Positions 49,855 to 59,138 of a DNA stretch of 64,000 nucleotides are shown piece by piece. A program made the translations under genes and the position numbers. This stretch comes from Mycolicibacterium aurum (lineage in GTDB: Bacteria; Actinomycetota; Actinomycetes; Mycobacteriales; Mycobacteriaceae): positions 5,146,001 through 5,210,000 of the forward strand of contig LT549889.1 of NCBI GenBank assembly GCA_900078775.1. The letters run 5' to 3'. The notes beneath the pieces are model-generated. The model worked only from the letters and a program-made list of their open reading frames with translations, did no database searches and was not told the DNA's origin. Positions within the stretch are counted from its first letter, which is position 1. Each line of letters opens with the position of its first letter.

Positions 49855-50820
49855 ATGTCGCAGCGGACGAGGAACAGACTCGCCACCGCGATCATGGCGG
49901 CCGGTTTGGTCGTCGGAATCGGTGTCGGCAGCCCGGCTGCCCAGGCAGAACCGCCGGCGCCGCCGCCGCCGGCCCCGGCCAACCCGCTCGGGGCACCCGC
50001 CCCGGAGTCCGAGCGTGATCCGTTCGCGCCGGTCGGCGGTTACGGCGCGCAGCCGCTGCCGATCCCCGAGGGCACCCCGGCCGGGCAGAACCCGAACCCG
50101 TTCATCGGGTTGCCGCCGTTCGTGCCGCCGACCTTCAACCCGGTCGACGGCTCCATCGCGGGCGCGGCCAAGCCGATCTACATCAACTTCGCCCGACCCA
50201 TCGCCAACCGCAAGATGGCCCAGGACGCGGTGCACATCACCTCGAACCCGCCGGTACCCGGCCGGTTCTACTGGGTCACCGACACCCAGCTGCGCTGGCG
50301 GCCGCAGGACTTCTGGCCGGCCGGCACCGTGGTGAACATCGACGCCGCCGGCACCAAGTCGAGCTTCACCGTCCCCGAGCAGCTGGTCGCCACCATCGAC
50401 GACGCCACCAAGACCATGACGGTGGTGCGTGACGGCGAGGTCGTCAAGGAATTCCCGGTGTCGATGGGCAAGGCCGGTAACGACACCAAGAACGGCACCT
50501 ACTACGTGCTGGAGAAATTCGCCGACATGGTGATGGACTCCTCGACCTACGGTGTCCCGGTCGACTCCGAGGACGGGTACAAGACCCCGGTGAAGCACGC
50601 CGTGCGCATCGACAACAGCGGCATCTTCGTGCACGGTGCGCCCTGGTCGGTCGGCGCGCAGGGCAACACGAACGTCAGCCACGGGTGCATCAACCTCGCT
50701 CCCGAGGACGCCAAGTGGTTCTACGACAACTTCGGCAGCGGTGACGCGGTGGTCATCAAGAACACCGACGGCGGGATGTACACCCAGCCCGACGGTGCGT
50801 CGGATTGGCAGATGTTCTAG
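49855..50820 (+). CDS. L,D-transpeptidase (YkuD), LdtMt4-like
   Basis: The 321-residue exported enzyme has a signal peptide (LATAIMAAGLVVGIG, cleaved around AQAEP), a proline-rich stretch, and a bacterial Ig-like domain at about residues 100-175 (KPIYINFARPIANRKMAQDA). The YkuD domain follows, with FVHG and SHGCINL holding the catalytic His and Cys. It makes 3-3 peptide cross-links in the wall peptidoglycan. GGAGGT precedes ATG 49855. Position after ricR matches Rv0192. A perfect hairpin terminator follows. Confidence 0.92.
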   Translation: MSQRTRNRLATAIMAAGLVVGIGVGSPAAQAEPPAPPPPAPANPLGAPAPESERDPFAPVGGYGAQPLPIPEGTPAGQNPNPFIGLPPFVPPTFNPVDGSIAGAAKPIYINFARPIANRKMAQDAVHITSNPPVPGRFYWVTDTQLRWRPQDFWPAGTVVNIDAAGTKSSFTVPEQLVATIDDATKTMTVVRDGEVVKEFPVSMGKAGNDTKNGTYYVLEKFADMVMDSSTYGVPVDSEDGYKTPVKHAVRIDNSGIFVHGAPWSVGAQGNTNVSHGCINLAPEDAKWFYDNFGSGDAVVIKNTDGGMYTQPDGASDWQMF

Positions 50821-50833
50821 CTCCTGCAGTGCA

Positions 50834-50876
50834 TTCGGCGCGCTCACCTTCGCATGGCGAAGGTGAGCGCGCCGAA
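50834..50876. terminator. Perfect 20-bp-stem hairpin between convergent genes
   Basis: TTCGGCGCGCTCACCTTCGC (50834-50853) and its exact complement (50857-50876) flank a 3-nt loop ATG. It lies 13 bases after the L,D-transpeptidase stop and 14 bases before the zmp1 stop, so it probably ends transcription from both sides. The stem length and perfection are unusual. Confidence 0.75.
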
Positions 50877-50889
50877 GTCGTTTAGCGGG

Positions 50890-52884
50890 CTAGTTCCAGA
50901 TGCGCACGCGCTGCTCAGGCTCCAGATACAGCGCGTCGTCGGCGCTCACGTCGAAGGCCTCGTAGAAGGCGTCCAGGTTGCGGATGACGCCGTTGCAGCG
51001 AAACTCCGGCGGCGAATGCGGATCGGTGGCCAGTCGCCGGACCGCCTCGGCGTCACGGGATTTGGTGCGCCACACCTGAGCCCACCCGAACAGCACCCGC
51101 TGCACGCCGGTCAGCCCGTCGATCACCGGGGCCTCTTGCCCGTTCAGCGACAGCTCATAGGCCAGCAGCGCGATGGACAGCCCACCGAGGTCCCCGATGT
51201 TCTCCCCGACGGTGAACGCGCCGTTCACGTGGTGGGCGGCATCCAGACTGCGCGGGGTGAAGGCCTCGTACTGCTCGATCAGCGCCGCGGTGCGGTGGCC
51301 GAACTCGGTGCGGTCGGCGTCGGTCCACCAGTTCACCAGGTTCCCGTCGCCGTCGTACTTGGCGCCCTGATCGTCGAACCCGTGCCCGATCTCGTGTCCG
51401 ATCACCGCGCCGATGCCCCCGTAGTTGGCGGCGTCGTCGGCGCCGGCGTCGAAGAACGGCGGCTGCAGAATCGCTGCGGGGAAGACGATCTCGTTCATGC
51501 CCGGGTTGTAGTAGGCGTTGACCGTCTGCGGGGTCATGAACCATTCGTCGTGGTCCACCGGCCCGCCGAGCTTGCCCAGATCGCGGTCGTACTCGTAGGC
51601 GTAGCCGCGCTGATAGTTGCCGTACAGATCGGCACGGTCGATGGTCAGCCCCGAATAGTCGCGCCAGCGGGCCGGATAACCGATCTTGGGGGTGAACTTG
51701 TCCAGCTTTTCCAGCGCGCGCTGACGGGTCTCCGGCGTCATCCACGGCAGGTTGGTGATGCTGACCCGGTAGGCCTCCCGCAGATTGGCCACCAGTTCGT
51801 CCATCCGGGACTTGGCCTCCGGCGGGAAATGGCGCTGGACGTACAGCTTTCCGACCGCATCGCCCATCAGGGACTCGACCAGGCCGACGCCGCGCTTCCA
51901 GCGGTCACGGATCGCCTCGGTGCCGCTGAGCGTCTTCCCGTAGAACGCGAAGTTCTCGGCGACCAGGTCGTCGGTGAGCAGCGAGGCCCGCGCACTGATC
52001 GCCCGCCAGCTCAGCCACTGCTTCCAGTCCTCCAGCGATTCGGAGGCCCACAGCGCGGCGAACGCGGTCAGATAGTCGGGCTGGCGCACCACGACCTCAT
52101 CCGGTGCGGCCCCGAGTGCGCCTACCCAGCCCGACCAGTCGAATCCCGGTGCCTCGGTGGCCAATTCGGTGAAGGCGCGCAGATTGTAGGTGAGGTCGGC
52201 GTCGCGGCGCTTCACCACATCCCAGTGCGCGGCGGCCAGCTTGGTCTCCAACGCCACGATGCGCTCGGCGGTGCCGGCGTGATCGCCCTCGCCCTCGCCC
52301 CCGTGCACGAGCCCGAGCATCCGGGCGATGTGCGCGGGATAGGCGGCCAGGATCTCGGCGTGGCCGGCCTCGCGGTAGTACGACTCGTCGGGCAGACCCA
52401 GCCCGGACTGCGACATGTGCAGCAGGTACCGGGTGGAGTCCTTGGAATCGGTGTCGACGTACACCCCGGTGCCGCCGCCGATCCCGGTGCGCTGCAACCG
52501 GCCCAGCACGACGGCCAGCGCCTCCCGGTCGGGGGCCTCGGCGATGGTGGCCAACTCGGCCAGCAGCGGCGCCACCCCGACCTCGGCGACGGTCTCGGTG
52601 TCCATGAAGCTGGCGTACAAATCGCCTATGCGGCGTTCATCGGTGCCGGCCGGGGCGTTCTTCGCGGCGGCCTCGGTGATGATGTCGCGGACCTGCTCCT
52701 CGGCCCGGTCGGCCAGGGTACGGAACGCGCCGTCGGTGGCCCGGTCGGCCGGGATCTCGTACTCGTCCAGCCAGCGGCCGTTGACATGGCCGAACAGATC
52801 GTCCTGCGGGCGCACCGAGGAGTCCACATAGCTCAGATCGATGCCGGATCGGATGTCTTCACTCAAAGAGATATCTGACGTCAC
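50890..52884 (-). CDS. zmp1: M13-family zinc metalloprotease Zmp1
   Basis: The roughly 664-residue neprilysin-like peptidase has N-terminal helices, the NPGMNEIVFPAAILQPPFFD lead-in, and zinc motif HEIGH (VIGHEIGHGFDDQG) near residue 490. ENIGD supplies the third ligand Glu and the Asp, and the C-terminus is FRCNGVIRNLDAFYEAF to RVRIW. There is no signal peptide, as in M. tuberculosis Zmp1 (663 residues). GTG 52884 has CAGGA at good spacing; GTG 52890 two codons upstream is possible. It degrades peptides and is linked to host interaction in pathogens. Confidence 0.95.
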   Translation of the reverse strand: MTSDISLSEDIRSGIDLSYVDSSVRPQDDLFGHVNGRWLDEYEIPADRATDGAFRTLADRAEEQVRDIITEAAAKNAPAGTDERRIGDLYASFMDTETVAEVGVAPLLAELATIAEAPDREALAVVLGRLQRTGIGGGTGVYVDTDSKDSTRYLLHMSQSGLGLPDESYYREAGHAEILAAYPAHIARMLGLVHGGEGEGDHAGTAERIVALETKLAAAHWDVVKRRDADLTYNLRAFTELATEAPGFDWSGWVGALGAAPDEVVVRQPDYLTAFAALWASESLEDWKQWLSWRAISARASLLTDDLVAENFAFYGKTLSGTEAIRDRWKRGVGLVESLMGDAVGKLYVQRHFPPEAKSRMDELVANLREAYRVSITNLPWMTPETRQRALEKLDKFTPKIGYPARWRDYSGLTIDRADLYGNYQRGYAYEYDRDLGKLGGPVDHDEWFMTPQTVNAYYNPGMNEIVFPAAILQPPFFDAGADDAANYGGIGAVIGHEIGHGFDDQGAKYDGDGNLVNWWTDADRTEFGHRTAALIEQYEAFTPRSLDAAHHVNGAFTVGENIGDLGGLSIALLAYELSLNGQEAPVIDGLTGVQRVLFGWAQVWRTKSRDAEAVRRLATDPHSPPEFRCNGVIRNLDAFYEAFDVSADDALYLEPEQRVRIWN

Positions 52885-52934
52885 TCTCACATCCTGCCAG
52901 AGGATCGGCCTGCGGCACCGGTAGCCTCACGGCC

Positions 52935-53501
52935 ATGCCTGATGAGCAAACCCGGGGGCTGTCGGTTTACGGCGTCGCCGCGATCGTGTTCGGCGTGATC
53001 GGGGTGATCGCCGCCGTGCTGGCCATCGTGGTGTGGTCCGGACATCGCAACGAGGTCACCGAGCGGGTGCATCAGACCGAGGTGCTGCAGGCCGCGGCGG
53101 ACTGGACCGGGCTGCTGATCAACCTGAACAAGGACACCGTGGCGCAGAACCTGCAGCAACTGCGCGACGGCACCATCGGCCAGCTCAACGTCGAATTCGA
53201 CAACACCGTCGAACCGTTCACCGGGCTGGTGGCCAAGCTGGATTCCAAGACCGTCGGCCAGGTCGAATCGGTGTCCATCGAGACCGTGCGGCACCGCCCG
53301 GGCGACGACCCGGGTGCCGTCGAGCCCGAACATCCCGAACTGGACACCGTCGCCGCGCGCACCGACACCGTGCTGGTGGTCGCCACCTCGGTGAGCCAGA
53401 ACGCCGGCGCCGAGCCGACCACGGTGCGCTGGAACCTGCGCCTGGACGTCTCCGAGGTGGACGGCAAACTGCTGATCTCGCAGTTGGAGTCGATCCGATG
53501 A
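52935..53501 (+). CDS. omamA: Orphan Mce-associated membrane protein OmamA (Rv0199 type)
   Basis: The 188-residue protein has one N-terminal membrane segment (VYGVAAIVFGVIGVIAAVLA) and an NTF2-like extracytoplasmic domain (VLQAAADWTGLLINLNKDTV, LISQLESIR at the end). M. tuberculosis OmamA stabilises the MceG ATPase and so supports Mce transporters for fatty acid and cholesterol. Here it could serve the mceA-F operon at 27-35 kb. ATG 52935 follows TAGCCT by 7 bases (leaderless). It overlaps the next gene as ATGA. Confidence 0.88.
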   Translation: MPDEQTRGLSVYGVAAIVFGVIGVIAAVLAIVVWSGHRNEVTERVHQTEVLQAAADWTGLLINLNKDTVAQNLQQLRDGTIGQLNVEFDNTVEPFTGLVAKLDSKTVGQVESVSIETVRHRPGDDPGAVEPEHPELDTVAARTDTVLVVATSVSQNAGAEPTTVRWNLRLDVSEVDGKLLISQLESIR

Positions 53502-54187
53502 GGAACCGGTTGCGGGTCCTCGGGGTGGACATCCTGGCGCCGCTGGCCGCCATCGCGGGCCTGCTGCTGATCGGTGCGGTGCTGGACTGGCCGCGCTGGT
53601 GGGTGGCGGTGTGCACGGCGCTGTGCCTGCTGATCGTGCAGGGCGTCATCGTCAACGTGGTGCTGTTCCGGCGTGACGGGGTGACGGTCGGCACCGACGA
53701 CGACGGTCCGCTGCTGCGCTTCGGTGTGGTGGCGCTGGCCGCGGTGACGCTGGTGGGTGCCGTCGCCGTCGGCTACACCCGCTGGACCCTGCCGGACCGC
53801 GATCTGGACGCCGACAGCGCCGAGGTGGTCGGCATCGCCAGCAGCGTCTCCGAGGCGTCCGCGACGTTCTCGCCGAGCAGCCCCAACGCGGCCATCGACC
53901 GCGCCACCGCGCTGATGTCCCCGCGCCGCGCCGAGGCCTACCGCAGCGAATTCGCCGCGGTGGCAAAGGATCTGACCAGCCGCAAGATCTCCGGTCAGGC
54001 GCAGACGCTGTCCGCCGGGGTGGAGGCCATCGGCCCGGCGGTGGCCAGCGTCGCGGTGGTGCTGCGCGGCACCCAGCACGCACCGGGCAAGCCGGCCGAT
54101 GTGGCGGTGCTGGCGCTGCGGGTGACGCTGGAGAAAGAGGGCGGCAGGTGGCTGGTCACCGACGTCACCCCGATCAACGCCCGCTGA
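53498..54187 (+). CDS. Mce-associated-type membrane protein (Rv0200 type)
   Basis: The 229-residue product, the same length I recall for Rv0200, has three hydrophobic segments (LGVDILAPLAAIAGLLLIGA, WWVAVCTALCLLIVQGVIVN, FGVVALAAVTLVGAVAVGY) and an extracytoplasmic NTF2-like domain ending RWLVTDVTPINAR. It is co-translated with omamA and probably works with it at Mce systems. The start is fixed by the ATGA overlap. It is followed by a 31-base gap and the convergent Rv0201c-type gene. Confidence 0.86.
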   Translation: MRNRLRVLGVDILAPLAAIAGLLLIGAVLDWPRWWVAVCTALCLLIVQGVIVNVVLFRRDGVTVGTDDDGPLLRFGVVALAAVTLVGAVAVGYTRWTLPDRDLDADSAEVVGIASSVSEASATFSPSSPNAAIDRATALMSPRRAEAYRSEFAAVAKDLTSRKISGQAQTLSAGVEAIGPAVASVAVVLRGTQHAPGKPADVAVLALRVTLEKEGGRWLVTDVTPINAR

Positions 54188-54218
54188 TGCCGCGCCGTTG
54201 TCGACCGCGGCGACAGCG

Positions 54219-54692
54219 CTAGCCGGAGTTGGCGGCGCGCTGGGCGCGGATGCGGGCGAACCGGTCCGAGAGCCGGCGCATCCGGATCATCAGCGAGGCC
54301 GACGGGGTGGCCGCACCATCGGTGAACTCCACGAATTCGTCCACGTTGACCCCGATCCGGGACGCGAACTCCGGGGTGCCCAGGCCCGAGCGCTCCAACA
54401 GCTGACGCACGTGGCGGGCCACCTCGGCACGCTCGTTGGCCTCCAGGTGCTGACGCGCCTTCTCCAGGACCTCGTACAGCGCCGCCGAGACGCCGTAGGG
54501 CTGCTCGGTGGCGAGCACCTCCTCGACCTGGCGGGCGGTCCGGCCGAACGGGTCCCGCTTGATGGCCGCGACGATGCGCTGCCACACCTCGAGATCGTCG
54601 TTGTCCAGTGCGGCGCGGATCGCGGAGGTGGGCCAGAACTCGACCGGGCGGTCGTCGGCGCCCTGAATTCCCGGCTTGGCCGACAACGTCAC
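54219..54692 (-). CDS. Helix-turn-helix-like protein (Rv0201c type)
   Basis: The 157-residue protein has an N-terminal helical region (RAALDNDDLEVWQRIVAAIK, LATEQPYGVSAALYEVLEKA) and a C-terminal segment, VRQLLERSGLGTPEFASRIG followed by NVDEFVEFTDGAATPSASL. That segment resembles a small XRE-type helix-turn-helix with a following arginine-rich helix. It may bind DNA or partner proteins. GTG 54692 overlaps the mmpL11 stop as GTGA with GGAGGAG upstream, so it is co-translated with the transporter. Confidence 0.78.
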   Translation of the reverse strand: MTLSAKPGIQGADDRPVEFWPTSAIRAALDNDDLEVWQRIVAAIKRDPFGRTARQVEEVLATEQPYGVSAALYEVLEKARQHLEANERAEVARHVRQLLERSGLGTPEFASRIGVNVDEFVEFTDGAATPSASLMIRMRRLSDRFARIRAQRAANSG

Positions 54693-57535
54693 CTCGTCTC
54701 CTCCAGCATCGCTACGGCCACCGACAGGCACCGCTGACGGACGGTGGTCCAGTCGGTGTCGGTCTCCTCCGATTCCTCGGGTTCGTCCGACGGGCGCGGA
54801 TCGGCCAGCCGTCGTACCAGTTGGGTGGCCACCCAGTGCGCCCGCGGGGCCTCTCCACAGTAGTACCGGTCCATTCCGGTCAAGACCTCGGCGGCGGTGT
54901 GAGTTTCCATAGAATCCACCAGCCGGGCGAACTCGGCGTAGTCCCGTGTGCTGTTGCGGCACATCAGCAGATAACCCTTCAACCGCAGGGTCTCGGCGCC
55001 GGTGGGGACCAGCAGCCGGTCCCCGGTGGGTAGCTGGACGGTGGTGGCCTCCATCGGGCTGCGGCGCTGTACCGGCAGCCGCTCCGAGTCCGAGGCGGTG
55101 GCCAGCGCGTCGAGTGCGACGTCGAGCCGGCCGCGCCACATGGTGATCGGGTGCACCGGCCGGGCGATGGTCGGGACCCGCCCGCTGAACCGGCGCCCGC
55201 CCACCACCTCGGGGTCGGGGGCGCACCCGCTGAAGGCCAGCGGATCGGGCACCACCACGGTCTGCGGGGCCAGGCTCTTGAGCTTGGCGGCGCTCTTGAC
55301 CACCATCCGCAGGTCGCCGCCGGGGGCGACGGCCGCGGTCTCGGGCACCATCACCAGATCGGTGATGTCGACCTTGGGTAGCGGCTTCTCGAAGTCCACC
55401 GACGGCAGGATCCGGTCCAGCCAGCGCGGCAGCCACCAGTTCCATTCGTCGAACATCGCCATCAGCGCGGGCACCAGGACCAGCCGCACGATGGTCGCGT
55501 CGACGGCGATGGCCGTCGCGCAGGCCACCCCGATCTGGGCGACCAGCGGCATCCCGGCGAAGGCGAACCCGATGAACACCGCGATCATGATCAGCGCCGC
55601 GCTGGTGATGGTGCGGGCGCTGGTGGACACCCCGTAGGTGACGGCGTCGCGGGTGTTGTTGGTGATCAGATAGCGTTCCCGGATCCGGGTCAGCAGGAAG
55701 ATCTCGTAGTCCATGGACAGGCCGAACGTCATCGCCAGCACCAGCGGGGGCACCGTGCTGTCCAGCGATTCCAGCGGCGTGAAGCCCAGGTCCTCCAGCC
55801 AGCCCCACTGGAACACCACCACCAGGCTGCCGTAGGCGGCCGCTACCGACAGCACGGTCATCAGCACGCCCTTGAGGGCGAGGAACACCGACCGGATGGC
55901 GATCAGCAGCATCACGAACGCGATCACCGAGACGAAGAGGAAGACCAGCGGCTGGACGTCGGAGACCTGATCGTCGAAGTCCTTGATCAGCGCGGTCGGG
56001 CCGCCGACGTCGATGCGCACGTCGCCGTTGACCCCGGGCAGTTCGGCGCGCATCCAGTCGACGGCATCGCGGGCCCGGAAGTCCTCGGGGTCGACGGTGA
56101 GCACGGCCGACATCAGCGCGCTGTCATTGTCCTTGCCGATGACCGGCGGGGGCACGGTCGCCACATTCGGCGCCTCCGACATCCGCGCCGAGATGCTGTC
56201 CAGGGCGGCGCGGGCGGCGGGGCTGTCGGCCTCGCCGTCGGGGAAGGTGACCAGCACCCGGACCGGTCCGAGTACGCCTGGGCCGAGCGCCTCGGCGGCC
56301 GCATTCACCCCGCCCCGGATCTCGTGGGTGGGATCGAACTGGCGCAGCATGCTGTTGCCCAGCGTCATCGCGAACGCCGGTGCGGCCATGGTGAGCAGGA
56401 CGGCCGCGGCCAGCGACGCGGACAGCCACGGCCGGCGCATCACGCCGCCGATCCAGCGGGTCCAGAACCGGGACTGGGTGGTGTCGGGGCGGCGTGACCA
56501 GTGCAGCAGCCGGGACCGTCGGGCCGCGTGCCGGCCGAAGGCGGCCAGCACCGCGGGGGTCAGCGTCGTGGAGGTCAGCACCGCGACGGCGACCGCCAGG
56601 ATCGCGCCGGTGGCCATGGACTGCAGCACCGGGGTGTTGATCAGGTAGATACCGGTCACCGAGGCGATCACGGTCAGGCCGGACAGCACCACGGCCAGCC
56701 CGGAGGTGGCCATCGCCGCGTCCACGGCCTGCGCGGTGTCCCGGCCGGCCCGCAGCTCCTCGCGGTAGCGCATCAGGATGAACAGCGAATAGTCGACGGC
56801 CAGCGCGATGCCGAACATCGACACCGTCGAGGTGGCGAACACGCTCATGGTGGTGACCGAGGACAGCAGGAAGACCACGCCCATCGTCACCACCACCGTG
56901 CACATGCCCAGGATCAGCGGCATCGCCGCGGCGGCCAGTGAGCCGAACACCGCGAGCAGGATGATCAGCACGACCGGCAGGTTCCACTTCTCGGCCTGGG
57001 CGATGTCGTGCTTGGTGGCGTACTGCGCGGCGGCCCCGAGCGCGCCCTGCCCGATCACGTGCAGGCGGACCTTGCCGTTCTCGGTGGCCCCGGCGACGTC
57101 GCCTTCGATGCCGACCTTCTCGCGCAACTGGTTGGCGATGTCGACGGCGCCGCTGTTGTTGAAGTCCATCTGCAGCTGGACCACGTAGGGGCGGTCCGGG
57201 GCGGGCGGTGGCTGCTGCGGGTTGGGGATCTCCTTGAGGCTGGGTACCTCGGCGGCGATGCGCTGCAACTGCGCGACGGCGGCGTTCATGTCCTCGAACG
57301 AGGCGTCCGCACGCGGCACCGCCACCAGCGCCAGCGGCGAGGCACCTTGCTGGGGAAACTGCTCCTCGAGCTGGTGCTGCACCCGCAGCGACTGCGATCC
57401 CTCGACCTCGAACCCGCCGCCGGTCAGTTGATCGGACTGGTTCATCGCCAGGTACACCGACGGCACCAGCAGCAGGGCCCAGACGACGAAGACCGCCCAA
57501 CGGTATCTGCGCAGGGTGCTGCTCAAGCGCATCAT
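54689..57535 (-). CDS. mmpL11: RND lipid/heme transporter MmpL11
   Basis: The 948-residue product begins MMRLSSTLRRYRWAVFVVWA, like M. tuberculosis MmpL11 (966 residues). There are twelve membrane helices in two bundles. Asp-Tyr relay pairs are in AVDYSLFILMRYREE and GLSMDYEIFLLTRIRER. The C-terminal cytoplasmic domain (about residues 720-948) has DRLLVPTGAETLRLKGYLLM. MmpL11 exports mycolate-derived wax esters and storage lipids in mycobacteria and has been tied to heme uptake with the Rv0203 hemophore. Either ATG of the MM pair may start it. Confidence 0.96.
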   Translation of the reverse strand: MMRLSSTLRRYRWAVFVVWALLLVPSVYLAMNQSDQLTGGGFEVEGSQSLRVQHQLEEQFPQQGASPLALVAVPRADASFEDMNAAVAQLQRIAAEVPSLKEIPNPQQPPPAPDRPYVVQLQMDFNNSGAVDIANQLREKVGIEGDVAGATENGKVRLHVIGQGALGAAAQYATKHDIAQAEKWNLPVVLIILLAVFGSLAAAAMPLILGMCTVVVTMGVVFLLSSVTTMSVFATSTVSMFGIALAVDYSLFILMRYREELRAGRDTAQAVDAAMATSGLAVVLSGLTVIASVTGIYLINTPVLQSMATGAILAVAVAVLTSTTLTPAVLAAFGRHAARRSRLLHWSRRPDTTQSRFWTRWIGGVMRRPWLSASLAAAVLLTMAAPAFAMTLGNSMLRQFDPTHEIRGGVNAAAEALGPGVLGPVRVLVTFPDGEADSPAARAALDSISARMSEAPNVATVPPPVIGKDNDSALMSAVLTVDPEDFRARDAVDWMRAELPGVNGDVRIDVGGPTALIKDFDDQVSDVQPLVFLFVSVIAFVMLLIAIRSVFLALKGVLMTVLSVAAAYGSLVVVFQWGWLEDLGFTPLESLDSTVPPLVLAMTFGLSMDYEIFLLTRIRERYLITNNTRDAVTYGVSTSARTITSAALIMIAVFIGFAFAGMPLVAQIGVACATAIAVDATIVRLVLVPALMAMFDEWNWWLPRWLDRILPSVDFEKPLPKVDITDLVMVPETAAVAPGGDLRMVVKSAAKLKSLAPQTVVVPDPLAFSGCAPDPEVVGGRRFSGRVPTIARPVHPITMWRGRLDVALDALATASDSERLPVQRRSPMEATTVQLPTGDRLLVPTGAETLRLKGYLLMCRNSTRDYAEFARLVDSMETHTAAEVLTGMDRYYCGEAPRAHWVATQLVRRLADPRPSDEPEESEETDTDWTTVRQRCLSVAVAMLEETR

Positions 57536-57780
57536 GAACTGCTGGATGGCGCCCCTCGCATTTCTCCCCGCTTGGCCGGTAAGCGAGAGCGTACCGCAGC
57601 GGCCTGTGAACGGTCGGGGCGTCGAATTCAGTTGTGACCGGCCTGAAATGTCCGGCGGTCCGCGCCGGCGCCCAGCCGGGAGCCCGAAGACCTGCGAGTT
57701 TGCTGCGAAGGTGGCCGCCGGATAGGTCAGATGGCATGATGGCGCTGGTTCAGTACTGGGTCGGGGATTCGAGCACTGAC

Positions 57781-57800
57781 GATCGCGACTGCTCGCGATC
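57781..57800. promoter_or_regulatory. Inverted repeat GATCGCGA-N4-TCGCGATC
   Basis: A perfect 8-bp inverted repeat with a CTGC loop, 33 bases before the hemophore start, in the divergent mmpL11/hemophore promoter region. It could be an operator or an mRNA hairpin. It does not resemble an IdeR box. The rest of the 297-base gap shows nothing else I can name. Confidence 0.45.
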
Positions 57801-57832
57801 CGGTTGAACGTGCATTGCCCGAAGGAGCACCC

Positions 57833-58363
57833 ATGACCGTCATCACTGCCAGCATCCGCCGCGGACTGGTCGCCGCGTTCGCTGGAACCGCCGTCGGCGG
57901 GGCCGCACTGCTCGGCGCCGCGGCGGCGCCGGTCGCCGGCGCCGCGCCGGATGCGTGTGCGGCCAGCCAGATCGCCAAGACCATCGGATCGGTGTCCACC
58001 TCGATCGGCACCTACCTCGACACGCACCCCGAGACCGATCAGGCGCTGACCGCCATCGCGGCCCAGCCGGCCGGGCCGCAGTCGCTGGTCGCGACCAAGA
58101 CCTACCTGGACGCCAACCCGGAGGCCGCGAACGATCTGCAGCGCTTGCAGGCGCCGCTGGTGCGGCTGTCCAACCAGTGCAAGCTGCCGGTGAGCCTGCC
58201 CCAGCTGCTCGGCGTCATGCAGGGCGCCCAGACCCCGGGCGGGGTCGACGCGCTGGTTTCCGCCGGGGCCCAGGGCGTCGCCGAGGTGGTGTCCGCGCCG
58301 GGGACCCCGAAGCCGGCCGTCACCGGCACCGGGCCGCTGCCCGGCCCGGCCGCCACCCGATAA
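57833..58363 (+). CDS. Secreted hemophore-type heme-binding protein (Rv0203 type)
   Basis: The 176-residue product has a signal peptide (LVAAFAGTAVGGAALLGAAA, cleavage near AGAAPD). The mature four-helix domain has C39ASQIAKTIGSVSTSIGTYL, HPETDQALTAIAAQP, YLDANPEAANDLQRL and a second Cys in NQCKLP, the hemophore family pattern. It has a longer C-terminus than Rv0203 (136 residues), rich in Pro and Gly. It likely binds heme outside the cell and hands it to MmpL3 or MmpL11. GAAGGAG precedes ATG 57833. Confidence 0.87.
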   Translation: MTVITASIRRGLVAAFAGTAVGGAALLGAAAAPVAGAAPDACAASQIAKTIGSVSTSIGTYLDTHPETDQALTAIAAQPAGPQSLVATKTYLDANPEAANDLQRLQAPLVRLSNQCKLPVSLPQLLGVMQGAQTPGGVDALVSAGAQGVAEVVSAPGTPKPAVTGTGPLPGPAATR

Positions 58364-58399
58364 AGGTGCGCGCGGGCCGGAAGCGGCCATAATCCAGGG

Positions 58400-59125
58400 G
58401 TGCGCAACACGATCGAGCATTCCTCGCCGGAGAGCACCGGCCGGACGGTCCTGATGGTCGACGACGATCCGGACGTGCGGACCTCGGTGGCACGCGGGCT
58501 GCGGCACTCCGGCTTCGACGTCCGGGTCGCCTCCAACGGCAAGGAGGCGCTGCGGCTGTTGGCCAACGACGCGCACGACGCACTGGTGCTCGACGTGCAG
58601 ATGCCCGAACTGGACGGGGTCGCGGTGGTGACCGCGTTGCGCGCGCTGGGCAACGACATCCCGATCTGTGTGCTCTCCGCGCGCGACACCGTCAACGACC
58701 GGATCGCCGGGCTGGAGGCCGGTGCCGACGACTACCTGACCAAACCGTTCGACCTCGGCGAGCTCGTCGCCCGGCTGCACGCCCTGCTGCGCCGCTCCAG
58801 CCATTCCGAGCAGTCCTCCGACGTCATGATCGTGGGTCCGCTGACCATCGACACCGCCCGCCGGTTGGTCTATGTGGACGGGGAACGGGCCGAACTGACG
58901 AAGCGGGAGTTCGATCTGCTGGCGGTGCTGGCCGAGAACGCCGGGGTGGTGCTGACCCGGCAGCGTCTGCTCGAGCTGGTGTGGGGCTACGACTTCGACG
59001 TCGACACCAACGTCGCCGACGTCTTCATCTCCTATCTGCGGCGCAAACTGGAGCGCGAGGACCGGCCCCGGGTCATCCACACCGTGCGCGGGATCGGGTA
59101 TGTGCTGCGGTCGGAGGCACCGTGA
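58400..59125 (+). CDS. OmpR-family response regulator, PrrA-like
   Basis: The 241-residue product has a receiver domain (VLMVDDDPDVRTSVARGLRH, phospho-Asp in ALVLDVQMPELDG, Lys in DDYLTKPFDLGEL) and a winged helix (LTKREFDLLAVLAENAGVVL, VWGYDFDVDTNVADVFISYL). It is strikingly close to PrrA (Rv0903c) along its length, so it may be a paralogue. It is not part of the M. tuberculosis Rv0203-Rv0204c junction as I recall it. GTG 58400 precedes the kinase gene with a 13-base gap. Confidence 0.92.
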   Translation: MRNTIEHSSPESTGRTVLMVDDDPDVRTSVARGLRHSGFDVRVASNGKEALRLLANDAHDALVLDVQMPELDGVAVVTALRALGNDIPICVLSARDTVNDRIAGLEAGADDYLTKPFDLGELVARLHALLRRSSHSEQSSDVMIVGPLTIDTARRLVYVDGERAELTKREFDLLAVLAENAGVVLTRQRLLELVWGYDFDVDTNVADVFISYLRRKLEREDRPRVIHTVRGIGYVLRSEAP

Positions 59126-59138
59126 GGAGTCGCCGCCG

